DNA of 64,000 nucleotides from Rhodanobacter sp. T12-5 (GTDB taxonomy: Bacteria > Pseudomonadota > Gammaproteobacteria > Xanthomonadales > Rhodanobacteraceae). A model generated the notes under the pieces. It was not told where the DNA came from. It saw only the letters and a program-made list of their open reading frames with translations, and did no database searches. The stretch spans positions 124,001 to 188,000 of the forward strand of contig NZ_NPKN01000005.1 of NCBI RefSeq assembly GCF_008329435.1, in the 5' to 3' direction. Both the position numbers and the translations under genes were made by a program. Positions 31,703 to 41,600 of the stretch are shown here, piece by piece (position 1 is the first letter of the stretch; each line of letters begins with the position of its first letter).

Positions 31703-32490
31703 CCAGCGGTTCGCGTAGTGCTGCCGGATTCGATTTGCTGCGCCAGGTTGTAGAGGATGCGCAGGTCCTCGGCGTCGAGCGTGTCGCCGTCGATGCCACG
31801 GAAGTGGTTGTGGAAGGCGTGCACGGCGGCGGGACGATCTTCCAGCGGATAGCCGACCAGACCCAGCGCCATCCACGGATCGAAGCCGGCCGGCGGATCG
31901 ATCAGTATCCCTTGCGGCCATAACCCGAAGCCGGCATCGGCGAGCTGCTTCCATGGAAACAGCGGGCCGGGGTCGGGTTTGCGCGCGGGCGCGAAATCCT
32001 GATGACCGACGATCTGCGTGCGCGGTATGTGCAGGCGGTCGGTGAGGTCGGTGAGCAGGCGCAGTAGGCTGTCGATCTGCGGTTGCGCGAACGGCGAATG
32101 GCCGTCGTTGTCCAGCTCGATGCCGATGGAGGCGGAGTTGATGTCGGTGATCGTGCCCCAGTGCCCCGGGCCGGCATGCCACGCGCGCAACTGGTCGGAC
32201 ACCAGTTGGTAGACGTGGCCGTCGCTGCCGATGAGATAGTGCGAGCTGACCGGGCCACCGCTGTTTCGTGTGCGCAGGGTATCCAGGCTTTCCTGCACCG
32301 AATGCTGGTCGGTGTAGTGCAGCACGATCAACACGGGCCGGCGGATGTCGTGGTTGGGCGAAGGCACCCAGGTCGCCAGCGGATTGCGCGGCGGCAGCGG
32401 CGCACAGGCGGCGAGCAGTGCGACCAGCACCAGCAGGGTCGCGCGGCGCAGCAGGCGGCCCGGCGAAAACGGACCTCTCATAAGGATCAT
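31699..32490 (-). CDS. AmiD-like N-acetylmuramoyl-L-alanine amidase (lipoprotein)
   Basis: A 263-residue lipoprotein (lipobox LLAAC). The Amidase_2 domain shows the zinc ligands in VLHYTDQHSVQESLDTL, SHYLIGSDGHVYQLV, SIGIELDN and GHQDFAPARKPDPGPLFPW, as in E. coli AmiD, which cuts the bond between MurNAc and L-Ala of peptidoglycan fragments at the outer membrane. A C-terminal tail (about 190-263) resembles the AmpD/AmiD peptidoglycan-binding extension. ATG 32490 overlaps the stop of the serine hydrolase gene upstream. It is the last gene of the six-gene coupled cell-wall-peptide operon starting with lysA. Confidence 0.9.
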   Translation of the reverse strand: MILMRGPFSPGRLLRRATLLVLVALLAACAPLPPRNPLATWVPSPNHDIRRPVLIVLHYTDQHSVQESLDTLRTRNSGGPVSSHYLIGSDGHVYQLVSDQLRAWHAGPGHWGTITDINSASIGIELDNDGHSPFAQPQIDSLLRLLTDLTDRLHIPRTQIVGHQDFAPARKPDPGPLFPWKQLADAGFGLWPQGILIDPPAGFDPWMALGLVGYPLEDRPAAVHAFHNHFRGIDGDTLDAEDLRILYNLAQQIESGSTTRTAG

Positions 32491-33539
32491 TGCAGGTACC
32501 GCTGGGCGATCGCCAGCACGGTGCGGTATGGCTCCGGCTCGTTGCGGTTGCTGAGCAGGATGATCGTGAGGTGCTGCTTCGGCCAGCGCACGATCACGTT
32601 GCGGAAGCCGATGCTCTCGCCGGAATGCCACAGCGTGTCGCCGGTGATGCGCCAGCCGAAACCGTAGCTGGCCTCGTACGGTTCGCCGACGACCTTCACG
32701 TGCGGGCTGAAGGCGAGCTTGCGCGAGGCGTCGCTGAGCAGGCGGTCGTCGTACAGCGCGGCGTCCCATCTGGCCAGGTCGTCGATCGAGGAATAGATGC
32801 CGCCGTCGCCGCGGGTGGCGCTGGTGACGCTCTGGTCGGTGCGCGTCCAGCGACCGTTCTCCTCACTGTAACCGTAGGCGCGATTCGTCACTTCGGGGCC
32901 GCCGCGCACGTACATCAGCGTGTGGTCCATGTGCAGCGGCTTGAAGATGCGCTGCTGCATGAATGCCGGCAGGCTTTCGCCCGAAGCCTTTTCCACCACC
33001 AGCCCGAGCAGCACGTAGCCGGTGTTGCTGTAGCGGTAGGCCGTACCCGGCGCGAAGTAGCTCTTCGACGTGGCCGACAGCATGCGCAACACGTCCTGGT
33101 CGTCGAGCTGTCCGGTGGTGCCTGGTGGAATCAGCTCTTCGTAGTCGATCAGCCCGCCGGTATGACTCAGCAACTCGCGCAGCGTCACCTTGTCGGCCAT
33201 CCCGGGCAACGAGGGCAGCCAGTGGCGGATCGAATCGCCGAGCTTCAGCTTGCCGTCCTCGGCCAGCAGCAGGATCGCCGCGGCGGTGAACTGCTTGCTC
33301 ACCGAGGCAAGCCGGTAGTCGGTGGCCGGCGTGGCGGCGATGTGCTGCTCCATGTTCGCCATGCCGTAGCCGCGACGGACCAGCGGCTTGCCATCCTTGA
33401 GCACCAGCAGCGAGGCACCGGGAACGTTGCCGGCGTATTTCCGCATCAGGTGGTCGGTGTGCTGCGCGGCGTCGGTGGCGGTGGCTGCGCAGCTGCCGAG
33501 CAAGATCGTCGCGGCGAAAATCAACCTCGGCATACGCAT
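32487..33539 (-). CDS. serine hydrolase, beta-lactamase/penicillin-binding fold
   Basis: A 350-residue exported protein (signal peptide to about residue 22). Catalytic motifs of the class C beta-lactamase/DD-peptidase fold: SVSK (SxxK), YSN (YxN, in YRYSNTGYVLLG) and the HSG triad equivalent (LWHSGESIG). Relatives include D-aminopeptidases, DD-carboxypeptidases and esterases; with its neighbours a peptidase acting on D-amino-acid peptides from peptidoglycan is most likely. ATG 33539 has a GGAGGT ribosome site; 40 bases separate it from the VanX-like gene. The stop overlaps amiD-like (ATGA). Confidence 0.9.
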   Translation of the reverse strand: MRMPRLIFAATILLGSCAATATDAAQHTDHLMRKYAGNVPGASLLVLKDGKPLVRRGYGMANMEQHIAATPATDYRLASVSKQFTAAAILLLAEDGKLKLGDSIRHWLPSLPGMADKVTLRELLSHTGGLIDYEELIPPGTTGQLDDQDVLRMLSATSKSYFAPGTAYRYSNTGYVLLGLVVEKASGESLPAFMQQRIFKPLHMDHTLMYVRGGPEVTNRAYGYSEENGRWTRTDQSVTSATRGDGGIYSSIDDLARWDAALYDDRLLSDASRKLAFSPHVKVVGEPYEASYGFGWRITGDTLWHSGESIGFRNVIVRWPKQHLTIILLSNRNEPEPYRTVLAIAQRYLQ

Positions 33540-33579
33540 GCCAGACCTCCAGGCAGGGATTGGGACGGTGCGACCGTGC

Positions 33580-34383
33580 TCATTGCACCGGCACGTCGTA
33601 GATCGTGTGCGGCGTGGGTTCCGGCGTGAAGGTGTAGTGCCACCATTCCATCGGGTAATTGCGGAAGCCGCCGCGTTCCATCGCGCCGAGCAGCAAGGCG
33701 CGGTTCTCGCGTTGCCGCGACGTGAGGCCGGGGGTGTCGGTGTTTGCGCGCGTGCCGAAGTAGTCGAAGTCGGTGCCCATCTCCAGCGGCTCGCAGGGCT
33801 TGTCGCCGGCGACGCAGCGTTCCAGCGTGAGATCGACGGTGGCACCACGGCTGTGGCCGGAGACCGGCGCGATGTAGTCGCCGAGCAGTTGCGACTTGTC
33901 CAGCGTGGGGTAGTGCTTCGGCTTGGTGCGCTGGTCGTCCAGGTCGCGCGCCCAGCGCACGAAGTTCGCCACCGCGCGGGCGGGTCGATAGCAATCCCAG
34001 ATCTTCAGGCGCAGGTGTTGCGCGCGCAGCTCGTGTTCGACCCGGGCCAGCGCCTCGGCGACCGGGCGCAGCAGCAAGCACTTCGGCGCCAGATAGCCGT
34101 CCACCGGCGCGCCGACGAAGTTGTCGCTGCCGGCGTACTTGATGTCCTCGGCGATGTCCGGCACCAGGCTGCGGATGTCGACCAGGTTGGCGGCAGCGGC
34201 AGTTTTTGCGGGAGAAAGAGTCGGGTGTTCCGCGTGGGCGATTCCGCCGATGACGACGAGCAAGGCGAACGCGATCAGAAGCCAGGCTCTCGCAGGAGCC
34301 CGTCCGCGGGCGATCCTCCCGGGAGTAAAGGCATCGCCCGCGAGCGGGCTCCTGCGGATGGTCATGGATGGCCGGATGATCAT
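33580..34383 (-). CDS. VanX-type D-alanyl-D-alanine dipeptidase
   Basis: A zinc dipeptidase of peptidase family M15D. It has the CYRP motif (IWDCYRPARAVANF), SGHSRGATVD with zinc-ligand His and Asp, and the terminal EWWHY with catalytic Glu and third zinc His. VanX/DdpX releases D-Ala from D-Ala-D-Ala. A signal/anchor helix (AWLLIAFALLVVIGGIAHA) puts it in the periplasm. The start at ATG 34383 overlaps the upstream stop (ATGA); an in-frame ATG at 34365 also exists. The codons between the start and the signal helix are formed by a REP-like inverted repeat (34291-34356), giving a peculiar Arg/Pro/Gly-rich leader. Confidence 0.9.
   Translation of the reverse strand: MIIRPSMTIRRSPLAGDAFTPGRIARGRAPARAWLLIAFALLVVIGGIAHAEHPTLSPAKTAAAANLVDIRSLVPDIAEDIKYAGSDNFVGAPVDGYLAPKCLLLRPVAEALARVEHELRAQHLRLKIWDCYRPARAVANFVRWARDLDDQRTKPKHYPTLDKSQLLGDYIAPVSGHSRGATVDLTLERCVAGDKPCEPLEMGTDFDYFGTRANTDTPGLTSRQRENRALLLGAMERGGFRNYPMEWWHYTFTPEPTPHTIYDVPVQ
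34291..34356. repeat. REP-like inverted repeat inside a coding region
   Basis: CGCAGGAGCCCGTCCGCGGG (34291-34310) and CGCGAGCGGGCTCCTGCG (34339-34356) form a near-perfect inverted pair with short GGCGAT/ATCGCC arms inside. It is a different palindrome type from the GGAGCGGCTTC family. It lies wholly within the N-terminal codons of the VanX-like gene, in frame. Confidence 0.85.
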
Positions 34384-35954
34384 GGGCTGCAGCTTCCGAT
34401 GCGCTGGAAGTCGAGGTCTTCGTAGTCGGAGCTGAAGTCGCCGTTCGGATCGAGCTTGGCCATGCGCAGGGTGACCGGATGGTCGGGGCTGGCCGCATGG
34501 AAATCCAGCCACGCATCCAGGTCGCCGGGGTCGTCCCAGTGCACCAGATAGCGCGTGCCAAGGCGCATCACCGTGCCGGTCAGCGTCGGCGACTTCACCG
34601 CTGCGAAACGCACCTTGCCGTCGCGCGGGCACAGCGAGACGTCGCCGAACCACGGGTCGTACCAGGTACCCGTCCACGCCGCCATGTCCTCCGCAGCAGC
34701 CGGCTGCTGTGTCGAGGTATCCGGCAGCGGCGATTTCCCGGCGTGCTGTTTCGCCGTGCGCTCCAGCGCGTCGGCGTACCAGTTCACATCGTGCGGATCG
34801 CCGGGTTGGGTGAAGTGTTTGGTCAGCGCTTCGCCCAGCACGGTGCGTGCGTCATCGGCTTCGCCGTTGATCATGAAGACGAAGCCGTTCTTGTGGTCGG
34901 GCAACAGCGACAGCATCGAGTACATGCCGTTCAAGGTGCCGGTGTGCCAGACGTTCCACTGGCCGTCCACGTCGGTCATGCGCCATCCGTAACCGTAGGC
35001 CATGATGTGCGAATTGTCCCAGGCCCGGCGCTGTGCGGACACCGGAATCAGCATGTGTGGCGCCTGCAGGATCTGCCGCTGCGCCGGCGACAGCCATTCC
35101 AGCTGCGCGGGCGTAGGCACCAGCCAGTTGCGTGCCCAGCTGAGCATGTCGGTGAGGTCGCAGCGGATGCCGCCGGCCGCGGCCGAGGTGATCGCGGGAA
35201 TCGCGGCCTCCTCGGGAATCGCCACATTGCGACCGTCGTCGCGGCGATGCGGGGTGGCGACGTCGCCGACCGCGTCGCGGTTCCATGCACCGACCTGGCA
35301 GCGATCCAGGTGCAGCGGCGCGAACACTTCGCGGCGCATCAGCGTTTTGTACGGTGCGCCGCCCGCGGCGGCGGCGACTTCGCCGGCCACCACGTAGAGC
35401 AGGTTGTCGTACTGGTATTGCGAGCGGAAGCTGTAGCCGGGCTTGATGAAACGCAGGCCGTGGATGATGTCGGCGCGGGTGAAGCTGTTCGGTTCCGGCC
35501 ACAGCATCAGGTCGCCGCCGCCTTCGGGCAGGCCGCTGGAGTGGGTGAGCAGGTCGGCCACGCGCATGTTCGCGGTGACCCACGGGTCGTGCATGCGGAA
35601 CTGCGGCAGGTACTTCGTCACCGGGTCGTCCCAGCGCAGCTCGCCCTGGTCGACCAGCCGCCCGAGCAGGGCGGTGGTCATCGCCTTGCTGTTGGAGGCG
35701 ATCTTGAACAGGGTATCCGGCGTGATCTTCCGGCCCGAGCCGGCGACGGTTTCGCCGACGGTGCGCGTGTAGACGACCTGTCCGTTCTCGATCACGCCGA
35801 CGGCGATGCCGGGCAGGTGGTAACGGGCGACGGTGGCGTCGACGATCTTGTCGTAGGCAGCGGTTTTGGCCCCGGGCGTGGCCGCGTGGACGAGTGTGCA
35901 ACCCAGCCCGAGTACCGCGGCGAGCAGCAGGTGCGGCTTAATGATGGGCGGCAT
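34380..35954 (-). CDS. serine hydrolase, penicillin-binding/beta-lactamase fold with C-terminal extension
   Basis: A 524-residue exported protein (signal peptide ending near VHAA). Motifs: SxxK in FKIASNSKAMTTAL, YxN in QYQYDNLLYVVAGEV, and HTG in NVWHTGTLNGMYS. A C-terminal DUF3471-like domain (about 400-524) with the AWTGTWYDPWFGDV start follows, as in several D-aminopeptidase/esterase relatives. Probably a peptidase for D-amino-acid or muropeptide substrates. ATG 35954 lies 17 bases inside the M19 dipeptidase gene, and the stop overlaps the VanX-like start, so translation is coupled on both sides. Confidence 0.9.
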   Translation of the reverse strand: MPPIIKPHLLLAAVLGLGCTLVHAATPGAKTAAYDKIVDATVARYHLPGIAVGVIENGQVVYTRTVGETVAGSGRKITPDTLFKIASNSKAMTTALLGRLVDQGELRWDDPVTKYLPQFRMHDPWVTANMRVADLLTHSSGLPEGGGDLMLWPEPNSFTRADIIHGLRFIKPGYSFRSQYQYDNLLYVVAGEVAAAAGGAPYKTLMRREVFAPLHLDRCQVGAWNRDAVGDVATPHRRDDGRNVAIPEEAAIPAITSAAAGGIRCDLTDMLSWARNWLVPTPAQLEWLSPAQRQILQAPHMLIPVSAQRRAWDNSHIMAYGYGWRMTDVDGQWNVWHTGTLNGMYSMLSLLPDHKNGFVFMINGEADDARTVLGEALTKHFTQPGDPHDVNWYADALERTAKQHAGKSPLPDTSTQQPAAAEDMAAWTGTWYDPWFGDVSLCPRDGKVRFAAVKSPTLTGTVMRLGTRYLVHWDDPGDLDAWLDFHAASPDHPVTLRMAKLDPNGDFSSDYEDLDFQRIGSCSP

Positions 35955-37152
35955 GGCGCTCGACCTCGCCCCATACGCGCAGCAGGTTGCCGCCCCACAG
36001 CTTGGCGATGTCGGCGTCGCTGAAGCCGGCCTTGCGCAGGGCGGCGGTGACGTTGCGGGTTTCGCCGGCATCCTTCCAGCCGGTGATGCCGCCGCCGCCG
36101 TCGAAGTCGGAGGAGAGGCCGACGTGGTCGATGCCGGCGACCTTCACCATGTGCCGGATCTGCTTCACGTAGTCGTCCAGGGTGGCCAGCGGGTATTTCT
36201 TCTGGATCTCGGCCATGCCGGCTTCCATCTCCGGACGGTAGTCGTCGGCGTCGCTGTCGTATTCCTTTTCGCCGGCCTGTTTCGCCACGGCTTCCTGCAG
36301 TTTCTTTTCCGCGGCCGCGCGGCCCGGGTCGTTCTTCAAAAATTCCTTGTAGGCGACGGCGTCGATCACGCCGCCCTTGGCGGCGATCGCGCGCAGCAGG
36401 TCGTCGGGCAGGTTGCGCGGGTGGTCGAGCACGGCGCGGGCGCCGGAATGGGTGGCGATGATCGGCGCGCTGGATGCCTTCAGCGCATCGCGCACGCAGT
36501 TGTCCGACGCGTGCGAGATGTCGACCATCATGCCGAGTTCGTTCGCGCGCTTCACCACGGCGCGGCCGAAATCACTCATGCCCTTGTCGCCGGCGCTGTT
36601 CATCGCCGGCTCGCCGTGTTCGGTGTCGGGCAGCGAGCTGGTGCACAGGTCGTTGTTGCCGACGTGGACCAGGCCGACGGAGCGCGCGCCGCGATCGAAC
36701 GCGGCATCGAGGCGGTGCAGATCGTGGCCGAGCGAATAGGCGTTCTCGATTTCGATGGTCGCCGAGAGCAGGCCGGCCTTGTGGTTGGCCACCAGCTGTT
36801 CGGGCGTGGTGGCCAGGCGAATGCGGTCGGGGTAGGCGAGCAACATGTGGCCTATGGCATCGTACTTCTGCCGGGCCTGTGCACGCGCCTTGGCGTAGCC
36901 GGCGGCGTCCAGCTTGTGTTGCGGCACCCAGATCACGAAGAACGCCGCGTCGAGGCCGCCGCGCTCCATCTTGCCCAGGTCGACCAGCAGGCGCGTGTCC
37001 TTGCCCGCGTCGAAACGTGGCTCGCCCATGTAGTTGAAGGGGATGTCGACGTGGCTGTCGATGGTGATCGGCGGATCCTGCGTGGCGTGTGCCGGCACGG
37101 CGGCGCCCATGGTCAGGGCGGCGAGGATGGCGAGGCGGGCGGTCATGTTCAT
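35938..37152 (-). CDS. M19 membrane dipeptidase (renal dipeptidase family)
   Basis: A 404-residue exported zinc enzyme (signal peptide with cleavage after AHAT). The binuclear-zinc motifs are DSHVDIPF (HxD), the Glu bridge in ATIEIENAYSLG, and GLSSDFDGGGG; MMVDISHAS and ATHSGARAV carry the other histidines. M19 enzymes cleave dipeptides with a D- or L-residue at the C-terminus, for example L-Ala-D-Glu-type or L-D dipeptides. ATG 37152 overlaps the lysA stop (ATGA at 37149). The context suggests hydrolysis of L-Xaa-D-Ala or similar fragments in the periplasm. Confidence 0.93.
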   Translation of the reverse strand: MNMTARLAILAALTMGAAVPAHATQDPPITIDSHVDIPFNYMGEPRFDAGKDTRLLVDLGKMERGGLDAAFFVIWVPQHKLDAAGYAKARAQARQKYDAIGHMLLAYPDRIRLATTPEQLVANHKAGLLSATIEIENAYSLGHDLHRLDAAFDRGARSVGLVHVGNNDLCTSSLPDTEHGEPAMNSAGDKGMSDFGRAVVKRANELGMMVDISHASDNCVRDALKASSAPIIATHSGARAVLDHPRNLPDDLLRAIAAKGGVIDAVAYKEFLKNDPGRAAAEKKLQEAVAKQAGEKEYDSDADDYRPEMEAGMAEIQKKYPLATLDDYVKQIRHMVKVAGIDHVGLSSDFDGGGGITGWKDAGETRNVTAALRKAGFSDADIAKLWGGNLLRVWGEVERHAAHH

Positions 37153-38450
37153 GCGGTTTCCCAGTTTCGCGCCGGCTGTTCGCCGGCAATCATTTCCTCG
37201 AAGTGCTGGCGGCGGCGCACCACGGCGTAGCGGCCGTCCTGCAACAGTACTTCGGCAGCCAGCGGTCGCGAGTTGTAGGTGGACGCCATCGACGTACCGT
37301 ACGCGCCGGTGCCCTTGATCAGCAACAAGTCGCCGCTTGCGCATTCGGGCAGCTCGCGGTCACGGGCGAACGTGTCGCCCGTTTCGCAGACGGGCCCGAC
37401 GATGTCGTAGCGGGTCGTCGGACGGGCTGCATCGGACACCGGCACGATGTCGTGCCAGGCGTCGTAAAGGCTCGGTCGCAGCAGGTCGTTCATCGCCGCG
37501 TCCAGCACCAGGAACTGGCGTTCGATGCCCGTCTTGATGCGGACCACCCGGGTCAGCAGCACGCCGGCTTCGGCCACCAGGTAACGGCCCGGCTCCAGCA
37601 GCAGGCGGCCGTGGTAGCCGGCCAGCGCGGTACGGATCACGCCCACGTAATCGGCAGCGGCGACCGGCCGATCCGTGCCGGCGCGATAGCACACGCCGAG
37701 GCCGCCGCCGACATCGATGCTGGTGATCGAATGGCCCGCCTGGACAAGCTCCCGCCAGAACGCCGCGACCCGCTGCAGCGCGAGGCGGAACGGTTCCAGG
37801 CTGAGGATCTGCGAGCCGATGTGCACGTGCAGGCCGTTGAGCTGCACGTGCGAAAGCTGTTTGCGCTCGGCGAACCAGCGGCGCGCCTCCTCGATGCTCA
37901 CGCCGAACTTGTTTTCCGATTTGCCGGTGGAGATCTTCGCGTGGGTACGCGCGTCGACATCCGGATTGATGCGCACCGCGGCGCGCGCGATCACCTGCCG
38001 CGCCTGCGCCAGCCGCTGCAAGGTGTGCAGTTCGTCGAGCGACTCGACATTGAAGCGGGCGATGCCGACGCTGAGCGCGCCGGCGATCTCGTCGGCGCTT
38101 TTGCCGACGCCGGAAAACACGATGCGGTCGGCCGGTATGCCGGCATGCAGGGCGCGGCGCAGCTCGCCGATCGAGACGATGTCGGCGCCCACGCCGGCGT
38201 TCGCCATCAGCTGCAGGATGGCAAGGTTCGGGTTGGCCTTGACCGCGAAGCAGATGGTGGCGTCGAGGCCGTCGAGCGCCGACTGCAGTTCGCCGATGCG
38301 CTGGCGGATCGCCGTCGCGGAATAGGCGTGAAATGGGGTGGGAATGCGCTGCGCCAGCTTTTCAAGGTCGACCCCGTCGAAGTGGCGATGGTCGGCGGTG
38401 GCTGGGGCGCTGTCGATGGCGGCAACCGGCGTGGGCTCGTTCGTTCTCAT
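37149..38450 (-). CDS. lysA: diaminopimelate decarboxylase
   Basis: LysA removes CO2 from meso-diaminopimelate to give L-lysine. The 433-residue PLP enzyme (fold III) has the PLP-lysine in CFAVKANPN (Lys71), the HVHIGSQI motif, DVGGGLG, the phosphate-binding EPGRYLVAEAG and the second-barrel C-terminus with CETGDTF and GAYGTSMASTYNSRP. ATG 38450 is chosen; the frame upstream reads into repeat-like intergenic sequence. Being the first gene of a coupled operon of peptidoglycan-peptide hydrolases, it could convert mDAP freed from stem peptides, besides serving biosynthesis. A 150-base gap separates it from the TonB receptor. Confidence 0.95.
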   Translation of the reverse strand: MRTNEPTPVAAIDSAPATADHRHFDGVDLEKLAQRIPTPFHAYSATAIRQRIGELQSALDGLDATICFAVKANPNLAILQLMANAGVGADIVSIGELRRALHAGIPADRIVFSGVGKSADEIAGALSVGIARFNVESLDELHTLQRLAQARQVIARAAVRINPDVDARTHAKISTGKSENKFGVSIEEARRWFAERKQLSHVQLNGLHVHIGSQILSLEPFRLALQRVAAFWRELVQAGHSITSIDVGGGLGVCYRAGTDRPVAAADYVGVIRTALAGYHGRLLLEPGRYLVAEAGVLLTRVVRIKTGIERQFLVLDAAMNDLLRPSLYDAWHDIVPVSDAARPTTRYDIVGPVCETGDTFARDRELPECASGDLLLIKGTGAYGTSMASTYNSRPLAAEVLLQDGRYAVVRRRQHFEEMIAGEQPARNWETA

Positions 38451-38500
38451 CGTCGGTTGCAAGGCGGTGTTCCGTGTCGAGGGGCGCCCGACGCGGCTGT

Positions 38501-38595
38501 CGCGCAGGTCCCGGGCAAAAGGCAACTCGCCAACCGCGAGCCGAGGTCCCACGTCAAAAAAAGGGCGACTCGCCAACCGCGAGCCGCCCAAGGGG
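38501..38595. repeat. direct repeat between the TonB receptor gene and lysA
   Basis: The 17-base string ACTCGCCAACCGCGAGC occurs twice, at about 38524 and 38570, each preceded by purine-rich AAAA/GGGCG. It lies in the 150-base gap between the receptor stop and lysA start. The origin is unclear; it may be a local duplication. Confidence 0.5.
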
Positions 38596-38600
38596 GGGCG

Positions 38601-41600
38601 TCAGAAATCCATGCTGAGGGTGAGCTGGGTGAAGCGCGGTGCCTGGAAGCTGATCGGCGATCCGAAATTCTGGTTGGTGCTGTCGCCAATCGTGGTCTGC
38701 AGGTCCTGATCGACGTTCAGCGTGCGCTTCGAGTTGAGCAGGTTGTAGACCGCCAGCTTGGCCTTGAAGCGGCCCTTGTCGCCGATCGGCAGCAGGTAGG
38801 TGACGCTGGCGCCGATGTTGTACGTCCATGGCGTGCGGCCGTACTTGCCGCGCGGCGAGTTCACGTAGACACGGTCGGCGGAGTTGGTCGAGCTGCAGTT
38901 CTGCACGCAGATGTAGTAGCTGTGGTAGTTGCTGTAATCGAACGGATTGCCCACGCCGAAACCGGTGATCGGCGTGCCCGACAGTGCCTGCACGTCTGCG
39001 CCGATCAGCCAGTGCGGGGTCAGCGCATAGGTGCCGCGCAGCTTGAGTTGGTGACGGCGGTCGTTCGGCAGGTAGCCGTCGCCGCCGAAGTTCACCCACG
39101 GGTCGTCGAAGTTTTCGGTGCGGCCGGTGTCGTCGAAGTTGGTGTCCGAATTGACCGGGCCTTCGGCGTTGCCGCGGCTCCACGACAGCGTGTACGACGC
39201 ATTGAACGCCCACTTCTCGTCCCACGCGCGATCGATCTGGAACTCCACGGCGGTATAGGTGCGCTTGGGCTTCACCCAGCCGCGCTGGCCGATGTAGGTC
39301 AGGACCGGATCGCCGTTCGCGTCGACGCCATCCTGGCGATACATCGCCCAGCCTTCCTTGGAGGTGTCGACGGTGAGATACCCGTCAGGCGTACCGTCGC
39401 AATTGGTGTCGCCCCACACCTGCACCTTGGAGCCGGGGTTGGCCATCACCCAGCCGATGTAGCCGTTCTCGCCGCACTGCGCGGTGGCGCTGATCTCCAT
39501 GTCGTCGATCGCGTTGTGCAGGCGGCGGTAGGTGCCGCTCACGCCCCACGACCACTTGTCGTCGAGCATCTGCTGGAAGCCGAGGATCGCCTCGTCCTGG
39601 TAGACCTGGTCCATGTCGTGATCGACCTCGGAACGCAGGTCGCCGACAGTGCCGTCGCCTTGCGAAGTATCCACGCCACCCAGTTGCGGGCCGAGGATCG
39701 GCATCGCATATTCGTTGCCGTCGCGGTTCTTGGTCTCCCAGCCGCCGAACGCGTAGTAGGTGCGCTGGTCGAGCAGGCCACCGGCCTGCTTGATGTTGAT
39801 CACGTTGGCGACCGGCAGGTAGTAGCGGCCGAGGTTGCCGAACAGCTTGGTGGTGCCGTCACCCTTCATGTCCCATGAAAAGCCCAGTCGCGGCGCGATC
39901 ATGTTGTCCATCTTGATGTAGCTGCGGCCGGAACCGTCCTTGTTGTCGAAGCCGTCGTCGCGCAGACCGGCATTGAGCAGCAGGTTCGGCGTGACCTGCC
40001 AGTTGTCTTCCACGTAATAGGCCGAGTTGGTCGACTCGAACGTGCCGTTGATCTCGTAGCGCCGCGCGCGGACGTAGCCGGTGTAGCCGGGCGGGATCAC
40101 GCCGCCGCCATTCGGGTTGGAGATCGAATCGCCCGGGTTGCCGGCGTAGACGGTGTAGTAGATCGCGTCGGGGCCGGGGTAGTAGCGATCGTAACCGGAC
40201 GTGTTCGTCTCGTGGTCGAAACCGAAGCGCACGAGGTGGTCGCCGAGGGTCCACTCGAAATCGGCGCGGGCCTGCTTGCGCACGTCGTTGCGGTGCGCCA
40301 CCGAGGTGCTGGTGGTGCAGCCCAGGGCCATGTCCGGCGTGGCGATGTTGCCGTCGGTGCCGACGTGGTTGCATTCGAGATCGCTCAGGGCGCGGTTGAA
40401 TGCCTCGCGTTCGTTGCGGCCGTACATCAGCTTCATCGACAGGTTGTTGGTCAGGTAGCTGGTGCCGGTCAGCGCCCAGTTGCGGCCGCCGTTGTCGGTG
40501 TAGATCTCGTCGGTCTTGCTGCCGCGCGTGTGGCTGGCAAGGTCGTAGTTGTAGACGCTGCCGACGTTCGAGTCCTTGTCGGAGAAAGCCATGAACTCCA
40601 GCAGGTTGCTGTCGTTGATGTGCCAGTCCACCTTGGTGCCCCAGAAGCCGGGATGGGCATTGTTGCGGGTCATGGTCTGGCCGAGGTCGTCGGTATTGCG
40701 CGGGGTTTCGGCGCGTGCCTCGTACATGGCGAAGAAGAACAGCTTGTCCTTCACGATCGGGCCGGAGGCGTAGACGTTGGTCTTGAACAGCGAGTCGCGG
40801 TCTTCGCTGGAGACGAGGTACAGATCACCGTTCTTGCGGTAATGATTGTCGCCGGCCGAATGCCAGTCGGCCGGCTCGGCGGTGATCTCGGCACCGAACT
40901 TGAATTCGTTCGTGCCCGAACGGGTCACCGCGTTGATCACGCCGCCGGTGGTGCGGCCGAACTCGACCGAATAGCCGCCGGTCTTGACCTGGAACTCCTG
41001 GTAGAACGCGAACGGAGCCGACGAGAAGCCGTTGCGGTTGTAGAAATCGGTGACGTTGAGGCCGTTGATGTAGAACGAGTTCTCCGCCACCGATGAACCG
41101 CCGAAGGAGATGCCGCCGAAGCCGGCGATGCCCTTGTTGACGCCCGGCGCCAGCACCGCCACCGAGGTGATGTTCTGGTCCACCGGTATGCGGGCCAGTT
41201 GCTCGCGGGTGACGTTGGTGGCCGATTCGGTCGAGGTGACGTCGACGCCGGGCAGGATGCTGCCGCTGACGTTGACCGTTTCCAGGGTGGTCGTGGCCGC
41301 GGCGGCGCCGAGGTTGACCGTGGTGGCATTGCCGAGGCTTACCGTGACGTTGACCGGTTGCCCGACCGGCGCACCGCCCTTGCTGCCTTCCAGCGTATAG
41401 GTTCCGACCGGCAGGAACGGGAAGCGGTAGTTGCCCTTGTCGTCGGCGGTCACCGAGCGGGTGAATCCGTTGTCGGCGCTGTGCACGGTGATCACGGCAC
41501 CGGCGGCGGTATGGCCGACCACCGAGCCGTCGTTGCTGCCCGCGTAGGCGGCAGGTGCGCCCATCGACAGAAGGCCTGCGCCCAGCGCCACGCAAAGGAC

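Noticed and set aside
37089-39878. A 929-codon plus-strand frame opposite lysA and the TonB receptor
   Set aside because: No domain can be seen, composition is Arg/Val/Ala-rich and the minus-strand genes are conserved over the full length.
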